Source: an uncultured Myxococcales bacterium
GTDB lineage: Bacteria; Myxococcota_A; Polyangia; Nannocystales; Nannocystaceae
Assembly: GCA_902826865.1 (NCBI GenBank)
Contig: CADEGN010000019.1
Span: 1 to 47,530 of the forward strand
Direction of reading: 5' to 3'
DNA length: 47,530 nt
Below the pieces are notes generated by a model. That model searched no databases, was not told where the DNA came from, and worked only from the letters and a program-made list of their open reading frames with translations. The translations under genes and the position numbers were made by a program. Below, one piece after another: positions 16,580-25,946 of this stretch (positions are counted from its first letter, which is position 1; each line of letters starts with the position of its first letter).

Positions 16580-18157
16580 TCACCGCGCGCGCCGACGCGC
16601 ACCCAGTAGCGGGAGGATCCACGCAAACCCGACCGGCGATCCGCCGCCCGACGGGGCCGTGCACCTGCACGCCCCGTCGCTTTGCGCATCATCGGCGTCC
16701 AGCATTCCACCCTCCGACATTGCATCGTCACTCGAGCCGCCGCCGGAGCTGCCATCGTCGCTGCTGCCGTGCCCGTCCGCTCCGTCGTCCGCCTGCGGAT
16801 CATCGATCAACCAGATGCCCTCAGTGCTGCCGCGGACGAGGAACGGCGGCCCCTCCAACGCCGAGCCCTGCCCCAGCTCGACCAGCTCATCCTCGTCGAC
16901 GATCGTTGCCGTGCTCGGGTCGAAGCGCCACTTGGCCACGGCATCCGGCGCAACCAGGCGACGACGCCCCTGATCGACAAGCCACAGTTCGGGAGCTGTG
17001 ACCGTGCGTAGCAGTACGGGTGCCGCGCCGAGCTCGACGCCCTCGGGCACGCCCACCAACGTAGCTTCGTCGACGTGCGCGACATCCCAAAGCGCCGAGA
17101 AACGCCAACGCTCGAACGCCGCGGCATCGGGGACCCGCCGCCGCACACCGTCCGGGAGCTCCGGAGGCAAACAGTTCACCGACGCGACCGAGATCGCCAA
17201 CTCTGCGTTTTCGGCGCCGGCATCGTCGATCGCGAACGCGCGAACGCTGTGATCGCGACCATCGGCGAACCCGCGCGGGAACGGCAACGAAAAACCATGG
17301 GCGCACGAACCGAGCGCCTCACACAGATCGTCGCGGACCAGATCCGCGAGTACGCGGACCGAGGTCGCCTGCGGATCCCCCAGCGCGCCGTCAAAGACGA
17401 TGTCGACAAAGATCGATTGCTCGGCGACATCGAGATCCTGCGCCCAGCCATGGATCTCCTCGCACGTGGCTGCGTCCACGGCACCCTGCGGAGGCGTCGC
17501 GACATCGCAGATGCCACCGCCGGGTCCGCCGCCCCACCACTCCCAGTGCCAATCCTCGCTGGGCACGGTCTCCTCGAACCCATATTGCGCACCGTGGGCG
17601 GCCAGCCAGGCGTATACACCCGCCGCGCTGGTGTTGAGGTCGAGCGCGTGGCCGCTCTGATGATTGCTATAGCCGGGCGGCGCGGCAACATTGCCACTAT
17701 TGCAGCAGTCGCACCGGTAGCACATATACAGGTACTCCTGCTCCGCCATCGTGCGAAAGCCGCTGATGACGTGCAGGTCCACGCCATCCGCCGCAGCGGC
17801 CTCGCGCATGACCCCGTAGGCGTCGGCAGTGTCCCTCTCGACTGGCTTGCCGTCGATATGGACAACCGTGATCTCGAACGGGACACCGTCGACGTAACCA
17901 ACGTCCGCCGACTGGGTGCAATCGATGACGGGCTCATGGGGCTGCACGTCGACCTCAGCTCCGAGTCCGCAGTCGCCACCAGGATGGACCGCGCGCCCTT
18001 CGGGAGCAGTCACACCGATCGAGATGAACGCCAGGGCGAGCGAGGGCAGCACGTCAGACACATCGTCGCTCAGGCGTCGACGAGAGTGCAGCGGGTTTCC
18101 GCGAGGGCTACGCGGATCTGCGTGGACACGCCAGCTGGCGCGGGGCGAACCGCACAT
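16580..18157 (-). CDS. Secreted M15 (VanY/D-Ala-D-Ala carboxypeptidase-type) peptidase with MYXO-CTERM-like tail
   Basis: The peptidase domain (about residues 70-215) has the M15 zinc site: SGFRT, SNHQSGHALDL (His166, Asp173) and EDWHWEW (Glu201, His204). It should cut D-Ala peptides of peptidoglycan, its own or a prey's. Residues 225-450 form an unrecognised Cys-containing region, then an Asp/Ser/Gly linker, and the C-terminus CRCTAPSGGG + hydrophobic PVGFAWILPLL + ARRRAR, the layout of the MYXO-CTERM surface-sorting signal. The ATG at 18157 gives a long Arg-rich start; GTG at 18061 (VSDVLPSLALAFISIG) gives a cleaner signal peptide and may be right. The product is probably displayed on the cell surface. 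Confidence 0.87.
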   Translation of the reverse strand: MCGSPRASWRVHADPRSPRGNPLHSRRRLSDDVSDVLPSLALAFISIGVTAPEGRAVHPGGDCGLGAEVDVQPHEPVIDCTQSADVGYVDGVPFEITVVHIDGKPVERDTADAYGVMREAAAADGVDLHVISGFRTMAEQEYLYMCYRCDCCNSGNVAAPPGYSNHQSGHALDLNTSAAGVYAWLAAHGAQYGFEETVPSEDWHWEWWGGGPGGGICDVATPPQGAVDAATCEEIHGWAQDLDVAEQSIFVDIVFDGALGDPQATSVRVLADLVRDDLCEALGSCAHGFSLPFPRGFADGRDHSVRAFAIDDAGAENAELAISVASVNCLPPELPDGVRRRVPDAAAFERWRFSALWDVAHVDEATLVGVPEGVELGAAPVLLRTVTAPELWLVDQGRRRLVAPDAVAKWRFDPSTATIVDEDELVELGQGSALEGPPFLVRGSTEGIWLIDDPQADDGADGHGSSDDGSSGGGSSDDAMSEGGMLDADDAQSDGACRCTAPSGGGSPVGFAWILPLLGARRRAR

Positions 18158-18227
18158 GTTCGCAGGCGGCTGTCGACTGGCGCCTCGTCTTACGGCGGCC
18201 GGCGCCGGCCGCGTGGGCCTTCCACCG

Positions 18228-19307
18228 CTACTCGGCGGCCGCGCTGCCCGGGACGGCCACGAGCGCGTCGCGGTCGACCATCCCCGCCTGCGCGAAAAAT
18301 TCGTACGCTTCCATAACGGCCGAGCGAATGTCGGTGGGCATCCAACCGAGTTCGGTCCTCGCCTTGCTGGTGTCCGCGTGCCGCTGCATCGTGAGGATCT
18401 TGATCGAGCCGGGCGTAAGACGCTGCGGCACGTTGGGGAAGAACCGCGAGAGAGCCCCGGAGTAGACGCTCGACACGGCGGACATCAACCGCGCCGGGAT
18501 CCGCATCGGTCGGCTGCGCGGTCCGACGGCCTCACGCCAGAACTCAAGCAGATCGCCGAGCGTGTGGAACGCGGTTGCGAACACGTACTTGTGCCCCTTG
18601 CGTCCGTACTCCATCGCCCTAACGTGGCCGTCGGCGACGTCGGGCCCCGCGACGAACTCGAAGCCGCCGGGCACGTAGGCGCGGACCTTGCCGCGGCTGA
18701 AGTCGCACATGGTCCGGCCCATGCGCGACGGAATGTAGTCCCACGGCCCGATGCACGAGCAGGACGTCGCGATCACGGCGTCGAGCCCGTCCGCGACGAC
18801 TTTGAGCATCTCGTGCTCCGCCAGGGCTTTGCTGCGTGCGTATGGGAGCACCGCGGAGTCGAACGGCCAGTGCGGCATGTCATCGGTGGAGGCCTTGCTC
18901 GGATCGTCCGGATCGTAGCCGACCGCGGAGAACGACCCGGTTAGCACCGCACGCGCGACGCCACACTGCAACGCCGCACGCATCACGTTGCGCGTACCGA
19001 TCACGTTGATCCCGAAGATGTCCTTGTACTCATTGGCACTCGGGCTGAGAATCGAGATCTTGGCGGCCACATGGTAGACGCGCGTGCAACCGCGGATCAC
19101 TTTGGTCATCGTGTCCAGGTCGCGGATGTCGCCCTCGACCAATTCCACTTCGAGCCCCTCGAAGGCCCGCCGATCGCCGCCGGGTTCGACGAGACAACGG
19201 ACGTCTTGGCCGTCGGCCAGCAGGCGTCGGACCAGGTTGGCACCGACGTGGCCGGTGCCACCTGTGACGAAGACCTTGCCACTGGGGATCTCGACTCGCG
19301 GATTCAT
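18228..19307 (-). CDS. Extended SDR, NAD-dependent epimerase/3-beta-HSD/DFR-like
   Basis: A 359-residue protein from ATG 19307. It has the nucleotide-binding TGGTGHVGANLVRRL near the N-terminus, VEGDIRDLDTM, the catalytic YARSKALAEHE (Tyr-x3-Lys), and SCSCIGPWDY in the substrate region. This type includes dihydroflavonol reductase-like and 3-beta-hydroxysteroid dehydrogenase-like enzymes, which reduce or oxidise a hydroxyl group on a lipid, sugar or polyketide. The C-terminal third (RIPARLMSAVSSVYSGALSR) is typical of hopanoid- or sterol-linked members, but the substrate cannot be fixed here. It is divergent from the Sua5 gene with a 163-bp spacer. Confidence 0.88.
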   Translation of the reverse strand: MNPRVEIPSGKVFVTGGTGHVGANLVRRLLADGQDVRCLVEPGGDRRAFEGLEVELVEGDIRDLDTMTKVIRGCTRVYHVAAKISILSPSANEYKDIFGINVIGTRNVMRAALQCGVARAVLTGSFSAVGYDPDDPSKASTDDMPHWPFDSAVLPYARSKALAEHEMLKVVADGLDAVIATSCSCIGPWDYIPSRMGRTMCDFSRGKVRAYVPGGFEFVAGPDVADGHVRAMEYGRKGHKYVFATAFHTLGDLLEFWREAVGPRSRPMRIPARLMSAVSSVYSGALSRFFPNVPQRLTPGSIKILTMQRHADTSKARTELGWMPTDIRSAVMEAYEFFAQAGMVDRDALVAVPGSAAAE

Positions 19308-19470
19308 CGGGCGCTCCAGCCGCGGGGCGGCGGAGTCTGTTACCACCGCGGTCGCGCCGCCGTCCATGGGCCGGCCGGCGCCGGGGCGTGAGGCTGCCGG
19401 GCAAGCCGGATGAAACCGCCGCCCCCCCGGTGGATCTGAACGCGAGCTTGGGTCAGAGTCCGGCTCGGCC

Positions 19471-20430
19471 GTGGCCGACGACGAACTCGAGCAGGCGCGT
19501 GCGATCCTTCACCGTGGCGGCCTCGTGGCAGTGCCCACGGAGACGGTCTACGGGCTGGGTGTGGATTGCCTCAACGTCGCCGCCGTCCGCCGGATGTTCG
19601 CCGTCAAGGGCCGCCCGGCCGACCACCCTGTCATCGTCCACATGGCGCCGAGCGACGAGCTCGGCCGCTGGGCCGTGCGCATCCCGGCGATCGCCGAACG
19701 TTTGGCGGCGGCGCTTTGGCCCGGCCCGCTGACCTTGGTGCTGCACCGAGATCCGCGGATCCCCGACGTGGTCACGGGCGGGCTCGATAGCGTGGGCATC
19801 CGCGTACCCGATCACCCCCGCACGATCGCCCTGCTCGAGCGCTTCGGTAGCATCATCGCGGCGCCGTCGGCCAATCGATTCGGTTCGATCAGCCCCACAA
19901 CCGCCGAGCACGTGCGTGTCGATCTTGGAGACGATGTCGACCTAGTGCTCGAGGGCGGGTCGTGCCGGGTCGGGCTCGAGTCGACGATCGTCGACGTTCG
20001 CGATCCGGCGCAGCCGCGGATCCTTCGACCGGGCGGAATCGCGGCCGCGACGATCTCCGCGATCGCAGGCATTGAGGTCGCCGAGGGACCGGCCGATGCC
20101 GTGCGCGCTCCAGGCATGCTGCGCTCGCACTACGCGCCTCGCACGCCGGTGGAGATCCTCGGCCCGGATGAGATCCTCGCCCGCGCTGCGGATGGAGCCC
20201 ACATCGCGGTGCTGACGGATGACGCCGAGCTCGCCGCGCGCATCACCGCCCTCCGGCCGAGCTTGCCGGTGGCCACAGCACTTCCCGGGGAGCCCTTTGC
20301 CCACGCGCTCTACGCCGCGTTACGTCGGCTCGATGCCGCCGGGACCGACGCCATCTTGTGCACGTGGCCAAAGAAGAGTCCGCTCGCCGATGCGATCGCG
20401 GATCGCCTCCGTCGGGCCGCCACGCGTTGA
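19471..20430 (+). CDS. L-threonylcarbamoyladenylate synthase (Sua5 type)
   Basis: Makes threonylcarbamoyl-AMP from Thr, bicarbonate and ATP, first step of the t6A37 modification of ANN-decoding tRNAs. The 319-residue product starts at GTG 19471. The YrdC domain shows GGLVAVPTETVYGLGVDC, FAVKGRPADHPVIVH, LWPGPLTLVL, VGIRVPDHP and SAPSAN-like AAPSANRFGSISPTTAEHV. The linker RAPGMLRSHYAPRTPVEIL leads into the Sua5 C-terminal domain, so it is the long Sua5 form rather than the short TsaC. Stands alone in the operon sense; an essential housekeeping gene. Confidence 0.95.
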   Translation: MADDELEQARAILHRGGLVAVPTETVYGLGVDCLNVAAVRRMFAVKGRPADHPVIVHMAPSDELGRWAVRIPAIAERLAAALWPGPLTLVLHRDPRIPDVVTGGLDSVGIRVPDHPRTIALLERFGSIIAAPSANRFGSISPTTAEHVRVDLGDDVDLVLEGGSCRVGLESTIVDVRDPAQPRILRPGGIAAATISAIAGIEVAEGPADAVRAPGMLRSHYAPRTPVEILGPDEILARAADGAHIAVLTDDAELAARITALRPSLPVATALPGEPFAHALYAALRRLDAAGTDAILCTWPKKSPLADAIADRLRRAATR

Positions 20431-20502
20431 TCGGAATCAGGCGAGGCGATCGTCCGACGACGCCCTTGTACCGCCGCTGCGAGCGACCGCGCCTCACCAC
20501 GC

Positions 20503-23304
20503 CTACCTTGGCGCCGCCAGCCAAGCATCGATCGCATCGATTTGCGCCTTCCAGCGCTCGCCGACCGCGGCGTAGGTCGTCTTCGCCTCGCGAGCGAAGG
20601 CCAACGCGGCCGCGCGATCAGACGGATCGCGAGCCGTCCGCCAGCGTGCCTGCGCCAGGGTGAACATGGTCTCGGCGAACAGAGTTGGGTCGACTTCGGC
20701 TTTGCCCCGCAGTCCGAGGGCACGCTCAAGCGGCGCAATCGCCTCGCCAGGCTCGTCCGCCGCGAGCGCGGCGGCTCCAAGTGCGTTGCAGGCATAGACG
20801 ATGTAGGGATGCTCCGCCCCGGCGCTGACCTCGAACATCGCCAGCGCCCGGCGATCGATCTCGACGGCTTCGCTGGCGCGGCCGGCGGCCGCAAGGGTGT
20901 AGCCGACATTGAGCAACGACACCGCGAGGTCGGGATGAGGATCGCCGAGCACCTTCTCCCAGATGACGAGCGCTTCGCGATGCCGAGCCAAGGCCGCCTC
21001 GAGATCTCCGGTGTGCCGCGCGGCGCGGCCGAGATCATCGAGCAACGTTGCGACGGCAATGCTCTGCGGCCCTCGAGCAACCCGCTGAATGGCCAGCGCG
21101 CGCTCGAGGGGAACGATGGCGTCGGTGAACCGTCCGGCGTCGGACAACGCCATGCCGAGCTCACGCTCCGAGCTGGCAACGAGCGGATGGTCAGCACCGT
21201 AGGTCGCGGTGCGGATCGCCAGCGCTCGCGCGTGGGCGCCCAGCGCGGCGTCGAGTCGCCCAAGCCTGATGTCCGCCGCGCCGATGTCGGCGAGGGCGCG
21301 GGCGACTTCAAGGCCATCGGGCCTGATCGCCTGCCAATGCGCAAGCGACCGCTGGTGCGCGTCGATCGCTTGCGCGTATTGGCCCGCAGCGACCAGCGTG
21401 GCGCCCTCAGCTGCGTCGAGCTCGGCAGCACGATCAGCGTCGCCACCCTGTCGCTCGACGAGCGCGCGACCGATACGCAGCCAGATCTCGCCACCACGCC
21501 GGTCGGCGAGGGCATAGCCGACCTCGAGCGCGAGGCGCCCCGCCAACTCGGCAGCCGCGGCATCGTCACCCACAACGATCGCGTCCGCGAACCCTTGCTC
21601 CCAGAACTCACGCGCGCGCTGCGGCACACCGGCGTCGGATTCGATGATCCCGAGCCACAACCGCACCGCTGCCCCGAAGCGAGGCCCACCACCCGCGGAG
21701 GCTGTCACCGACAGCGGTCCCAGCAACATGCGCGCCTCGGAATAGCGGCCGAGAGCGACGGCCGCCTGGACATGGGCGAGGGTCGAGAGCGCGGCGCGAA
21801 CGGCCGGATCGCCGGCGAGCGCGTCTTCGGCGGTTCGATCGGCCTCACAGCTGCTGGCCGGCAACAGTGCAGCGACCGCGTCGATCGCCCGGTCGATCGC
21901 GGCGGCATCGGCATGCGCCATCGCGGTGATCAGCGCGTCGAGCTCGAGCCGTCGGCGATCGAGGCATGCCATTTTGCGCTCGAGCACGGCCTCACTCTGC
22001 TCGCCGGTCACGCGGGTCGCCCGACATACCGCCGTGCGCGCGGTAATCCACGCGTCGGCTCGCGCGTCGACGGCGGCCGCAACCGTAGCCGCGACCTGCG
22101 GCGCATAGCTCAACCCGGTGCGCTCAAAGGCATCAACCAGGACCGCGCGCCGCTCGGAATTCCACGTCTCGCCGAGCGCGTCTGCGCTGCCGGTACAGGC
22201 GGCCGCGCCCACGTCTTGGGCTTTCCCGGACATTCGTGCGCCAACCGCAACGCCGCCAGCGAGCAGCAGCAACGCGCCGCCAAACACAGCCGCGTGCCTG
22301 CGACGGCGCGTGGCGACGCCATCGGCGAGGGCCGCCAGCAGCGCGTTCATGCTCGGATGGCGGCGCTTGTCGTCGGTCGAAAGACCACGCGTGAGGGCAG
22401 CGATGATCCGGCGCGGCACACGGCTGGACGACGGCACCTCGCGGAGACGGCCCTGGAGCACGTCAACCGAGAGCGCAGCCACCGAGTCACCGGCAAACGG
22501 ACGCTGGCCAAACAGCGCCTCCCACAGCGCGACGCAGAACGAGAACTGATCCGAAGCCGCCAGCGCCGGCATGCCCTGGTACTGCTCCGGTGACATGTAC
22601 GCCGGCGTCCCGAGCACCGCGCCCTCGGCGGTGAGGGACTGACTCAGCGGGGCGCCAAGCGTCGATCTCGCCCTGGCTGAGACCTCGAGCGACACGTGAT
22701 CGTCGGGCGCGAGCGTTGGGCTATCCTCGCTTCTTCGCGCGAGCCCAAAATCGAGCACGCGCACCCGGCCGTCGCGACCGACCATCACGTTGTCCGGCTT
22801 GAAATCGCGGTGGATCACACCGGCGGCATGGGCTGCTGCGAGTCCGCGGCCGGCATCGACGAAGCGCGCGAGTACCTCTTGCCACGGACGTTCGCCGTCG
22901 CCGCACCAGCGGCGCAGGGTCACGCCATCGACCATCTCCATGGCGACGAACACCACGCCCGCCTCGACCCCGACATCGAACACGGGGATGACGTTGGGAT
23001 GGGACAACTTGGCGATGGCCTGCGCTTCGCGGAGCAAGCGCGCGCGCTCGGCCTCGCCGCGCCCCACCGAGACCAGCTTGAGCGCGATGCTCCGATCGAG
23101 ATCGGGATCGAACGCACGATAGACGACGCCCATGCCACCGGCGCCGAGCCGATCGACCAGGACATAGCGATCGATGGTTCGCCCGCGCGGTAGGCCGTCG
23201 AGCGCGTCGATGGCGTGGGATCGCTCGCCGCTCGGAGCTCCGGTCTCGCCGGCCACCGTCTGGGCCACGCCGGAATCGTCGCCCAGACGGTGGGTGTCGC
23301 TCAC
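20503..23304 (-). CDS. Membrane Ser/Thr protein kinase with TPR sensor domain
   Basis: A 933-residue protein from GTG 23302-23304 (MSDTHRLGDD...); the frame stays open 76 codons further upstream but that part is Arg-rich and unlike protein. The kinase (47-320) has the Gly loop LGAGGMGVVYRAF, Lys76, HRDFKPDN (165-172), DFGLARR (185-191) and the activation/substrate loop GTPAYMSPEQY. All catalytic residues are present. One membrane segment (about 337-357, AAVFGGALLLLAGGVAVGA) follows a basic stretch. The rest is helical with TPR-like repeats in the last 350 residues (EVARALADIGAADIRLGRLD, LDDLGRAARHTGDLEAAL, SLLNVGYTLAAAGRASEAV). This PknB-like kinase plus TPR layout is common and highly expanded in myxobacteria; the target is unknown. 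Confidence 0.93.
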   Translation of the reverse strand: MSDTHRLGDDSGVAQTVAGETGAPSGERSHAIDALDGLPRGRTIDRYVLVDRLGAGGMGVVYRAFDPDLDRSIALKLVSVGRGEAERARLLREAQAIAKLSHPNVIPVFDVGVEAGVVFVAMEMVDGVTLRRWCGDGERPWQEVLARFVDAGRGLAAAHAAGVIHRDFKPDNVMVGRDGRVRVLDFGLARRSEDSPTLAPDDHVSLEVSARARSTLGAPLSQSLTAEGAVLGTPAYMSPEQYQGMPALAASDQFSFCVALWEALFGQRPFAGDSVAALSVDVLQGRLREVPSSSRVPRRIIAALTRGLSTDDKRRHPSMNALLAALADGVATRRRRHAAVFGGALLLLAGGVAVGARMSGKAQDVGAAACTGSADALGETWNSERRAVLVDAFERTGLSYAPQVAATVAAAVDARADAWITARTAVCRATRVTGEQSEAVLERKMACLDRRRLELDALITAMAHADAAAIDRAIDAVAALLPASSCEADRTAEDALAGDPAVRAALSTLAHVQAAVALGRYSEARMLLGPLSVTASAGGGPRFGAAVRLWLGIIESDAGVPQRAREFWEQGFADAIVVGDDAAAAELAGRLALEVGYALADRRGGEIWLRIGRALVERQGGDADRAAELDAAEGATLVAAGQYAQAIDAHQRSLAHWQAIRPDGLEVARALADIGAADIRLGRLDAALGAHARALAIRTATYGADHPLVASSERELGMALSDAGRFTDAIVPLERALAIQRVARGPQSIAVATLLDDLGRAARHTGDLEAALARHREALVIWEKVLGDPHPDLAVSLLNVGYTLAAAGRASEAVEIDRRALAMFEVSAGAEHPYIVYACNALGAAALAADEPGEAIAPLERALGLRGKAEVDPTLFAETMFTLAQARWRTARDPSDRAAALAFAREAKTTYAAVGERWKAQIDAIDAWLAAPR

Positions 23305-23517
23305 CTGGTGATCATCGCATGGGTCGACACCTCGCGATCGTTCCCATCGGCTCCCATGTCCGGACGTGCGGTGGGGTGCTGCAGAGGCCGGCGAGTGTCG
23401 ACGCACTGCGGGCCGGTCTGTCGCACGTCGAAGACAGTGCGCGTCGTCGTGGAGTCTCACACCCACCCGCGGTTCCGCGCCTTGCGTGCGTCGTTTGGGG
23501 CGTCGTATTCGTCGAGC

Positions 23518-24726
23518 ATGGGTTCCTCCCAACGGTCATCGTGGTCGGCGGCGCTCGTGCTGGCATCGGTCACCTGCACGAAAGACGCAACGGTTGAAAC
23601 AGAAGCAAAGACGGCGAGCTCCCACGTTAGCCTCGCCGCGGCCGCGCCGGCGAGTCCAGGCAAGGCCACGCCGGCGGTCCACGGGAAGGACGCAGGCAAC
23701 GCCGCGGAAACGCCGACCCAGGCCGCAATCGCAGCCATCCCGCTTGCCCGTCATCCGACGACCTTGATGCCACTTGAGGGTCCATTCGAGACCATCGAAG
23801 ACATCTGCGCAAAGTTCTTTCCTAGCGAAAATGGTGCAACCACGACCTGCGTCGACATGACGTCGCTGGAGGGCATCCCGCCCACCGCGTTTTTCTCCGA
23901 TCAAATTCTCGAGGGATCGATCGCCGAGCTCCGGCCACTCGCCACGCGCGGGTACGACGACCGACTCCATCTGCATCTGGCCGCACGAATGCGCGACCGC
24001 AGGTGGTTTCTCGCTACAGATCTACTGGACTGGGAGAGCGATGCCCCGTCCGAGCTGCCAAAGAGCCTTGAGGTCCGTGGGATCTCCCTCAAGGGCCACG
24101 ACACGCGCTTCTTGCTTGAGGCAACGGTGGCCGAGACCGCGCCAGGAAGCCGGACGTACTCGCGCCTGTGGGCCTGCGGCAGCCACGCTGGCATCCCCAT
24201 TTGCTCGCTCCCGATCGAGACGTCAGGTCTTTCGCCCTCCTCGCCCAAGCTCGATGCGACGCTCATGGACGACATTCTCGTGATAACCGGGATCGGAGAC
24301 GCCGACCCTCTCGGCGTTGTCGGACAGCAACGCTTGGGTTTCGTCGTGACGGCCGAGATTGCGAGAACCGCGGCGACATTCACCGCCGAAGTCGCTGCCA
24401 TGGCGAAGGCGGGCAAGTGGACGCAGTTACGCGAATACATGATCGCGACCGCCATCGCCGGGGGGACCGACGACGAGGGGTCTGAGGCGAGCGGCCGCGC
24501 CGCAACACTGGCATGGTTGAAACGGCATCCACGCAGCCTCGACCAGCTGGCGAAGCTGATCGAAGGCGGCTGCGGATGGGCTTCGGCCGAGAGCCTCATC
24601 TGTCCGCGCGAGCTTGCCCTGGTAGAGGAGTACGGCAACACGCCGCGGGTCGGGCTCATCTACTCGTCGGGCGCGTGGTGGTTGGAGATGGTCATTGCCG
24701 ATCAATCGCCGGGACCGCGGGGATAG
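23518..24726 (+). CDS. Predicted lipoprotein, unknown function
   Basis: From ATG 23518 the 402-residue product begins MGSSQRSSWSAALVLASVTC, with lipid Cys20, then an Ala/Pro/Lys/Thr-rich linker to about residue 80. The folded part has paired Cys (DICAKFF...TTTCVDM; RLWACGSHAGIPICSLP; EGGCGWAS...LICPREL) and strand-rich segments (FLLEATVAETAPGSRTYS, LGFVVTAEIARTAATF). An in-frame extension back to 23215 overlaps the kinase gene on the other strand and is not supported. I recognise no family. It is divergent from the kinase gene, 213 bp between the starts, so it may be a kinase-linked envelope protein, which is only a guess. Confidence 0.72.
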   Translation: MGSSQRSSWSAALVLASVTCTKDATVETEAKTASSHVSLAAAAPASPGKATPAVHGKDAGNAAETPTQAAIAAIPLARHPTTLMPLEGPFETIEDICAKFFPSENGATTTCVDMTSLEGIPPTAFFSDQILEGSIAELRPLATRGYDDRLHLHLAARMRDRRWFLATDLLDWESDAPSELPKSLEVRGISLKGHDTRFLLEATVAETAPGSRTYSRLWACGSHAGIPICSLPIETSGLSPSSPKLDATLMDDILVITGIGDADPLGVVGQQRLGFVVTAEIARTAATFTAEVAAMAKAGKWTQLREYMIATAIAGGTDDEGSEASGRAATLAWLKRHPRSLDQLAKLIEGGCGWASAESLICPRELALVEEYGNTPRVGLIYSSGAWWLEMVIADQSPGPRG

Positions 24727-24752
24727 CCCGGCAATGACCCGGGGCTGCGGAT

Positions 24753-24772
24753 TGGTACCGGCTGCCGTACCA
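24753..24772 (+). terminator. Short inverted repeat after lipoprotein gene
   Basis: TGGTAC (24753-24758) and GTACCA (24767-24772) pair across 8 nt, 27 bp after the lipoprotein stop and 64 bp before the formaldehyde dehydrogenase start. It may end the upstream transcript or be a regulator site for frmA. Confidence 0.35.
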
Positions 24773-24836
24773 TCACGGACGCGGTGCCGCGGCGAGCTCG
24801 CACCCTCGATCCCCGAGACCCGGAGCATTGTTGTCC

Positions 24837-25946
24837 ATGAAGACGCGCGCAGCGATTGCATTCGAAGTCGGCAAGCCCCTTGTGATCGACGAGGTCGATC
24901 TCGACGGACCCAAGGCGGGTGAAGTCCTCGTCGAACTCAAGGCCACCGGCGTGTGCCACACCGACGAGTTCACGCGTTCGGGGGCCGACCCCGAGGGTCT
25001 GTTCCCCGTCATCTTCGGCCACGAAGGCGCGGGCATCGTCCGAGAGATCGGCGCGGGCGTGACGTCGGTTGCGCCCGGCGACCATGTAATCCCGCTCTAC
25101 ACACCCGAGTGTCGCGGGTGCAAGTCGTGCCTGTCGCGCAAGACGAACCTGTGCACGGCGATTCGTGCCACCCAAGGCAAGGGCGTGATGCCCGACGGCA
25201 CCAGCCGCTTCTCCTATAAGGGGCAGAAGATCCACCACTACATGGGCTGCTCGACCTTCGCCAACCACACCGTGCTGCCCGAGATCGCCTTGGCCAAGGT
25301 CCGCAAGGACGCGCCGTTTTCGTCGATCTGCTACCTCGGGTGCGGGGTGACCACCGGGGTCGGCGCGGTGCTGTGGACCGCCAAGGTCGAGGCGGGTGCG
25401 AACGTGGTGGTGTTCGGACTCGGCGGCATCGGCCTCAATGTGATCCAGGGCGCACGGATGGTGGGTGCGGACAAGATCATCGGCGTCGATGTGAATCCCG
25501 CCCGCGAGGCGATCGGTCGCCAGTTCGGCATGACGCAGTTCGTCAATCCAAAGCGGATCACCGGGGATCTGGTCGCCCACCTTGTTGAGTTGACCGGTGG
25601 AGGCGCGGACTATTCGTTCGAGTGTGTTGGCGACGTCAAGCTCATGCGCCAGGCCCTCGAGTGCTGCCACCGAGGATGGGGCACGAGCGTCATCATCGGG
25701 GTGGCCGGAGCCGGCCAGGAGATCGCGACTCGTCCGTTCCAACTCGTTACCGGACGCGTGTGGAAGGGCTCGGCGTTTGGCGGCGCGCGCGGGCGCACCG
25801 ATGTGCCGAAGCTGGTCGATTGGTATATGGACAAGAAGATCGCGATCGATCCGCTCATCACGCACAAGCTCCCGCTCGAGCGCATCAACGACGCATTCGA
25901 TCTCATGCATGTCGGCGAATCGATTCGCGCGGTGGTCGAGTTCTAA
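24837..25946 (+). CDS. frmA: S-(hydroxymethyl)glutathione dehydrogenase (class III alcohol dehydrogenase)
   Basis: Oxidises the glutathione adduct of formaldehyde to S-formylglutathione with NAD. The ATG at 24837 follows GGAG (24822-24825). The 369-residue protein has the catalytic zinc ligands in TGVCHTDEF (Cys40) and GHEGAGIV (His62), and CYLGCGVTTG (third ligand). The structural zinc Cys are in CRGCKSCLSRKTNLC (92, 95, 98, 106), and the nucleotide fold VFGLGGIGLNVIQGARMVGA. The segments FSYKGQKIHHYMGCSTFANH and GVAGAGQEIATRPFQLVTGR are typical of class III. The hydrolase gene overlaps its stop by one base (TAATG), so the two steps are coupled in translation. Confidence 0.96.
   Translation: MKTRAAIAFEVGKPLVIDEVDLDGPKAGEVLVELKATGVCHTDEFTRSGADPEGLFPVIFGHEGAGIVREIGAGVTSVAPGDHVIPLYTPECRGCKSCLSRKTNLCTAIRATQGKGVMPDGTSRFSYKGQKIHHYMGCSTFANHTVLPEIALAKVRKDAPFSSICYLGCGVTTGVGAVLWTAKVEAGANVVVFGLGGIGLNVIQGARMVGADKIIGVDVNPAREAIGRQFGMTQFVNPKRITGDLVAHLVELTGGGADYSFECVGDVKLMRQALECCHRGWGTSVIIGVAGAGQEIATRPFQLVTGRVWKGSAFGGARGRTDVPKLVDWYMDKKIAIDPLITHKLPLERINDAFDLMHVGESIRAVVEF

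Noticed and set aside
20542-22593. 683-codon plus-strand open frame
   Set aside because: Antisense to the TPR part of the Ser/Thr kinase; composition is typical of a mirror frame.
25622-25945. Upstream extension of the S-formylglutathione hydrolase frame
   Set aside because: It overlaps frmA coding sequence, and the ATG at 25946 with one-base overlap gives the normal family length.
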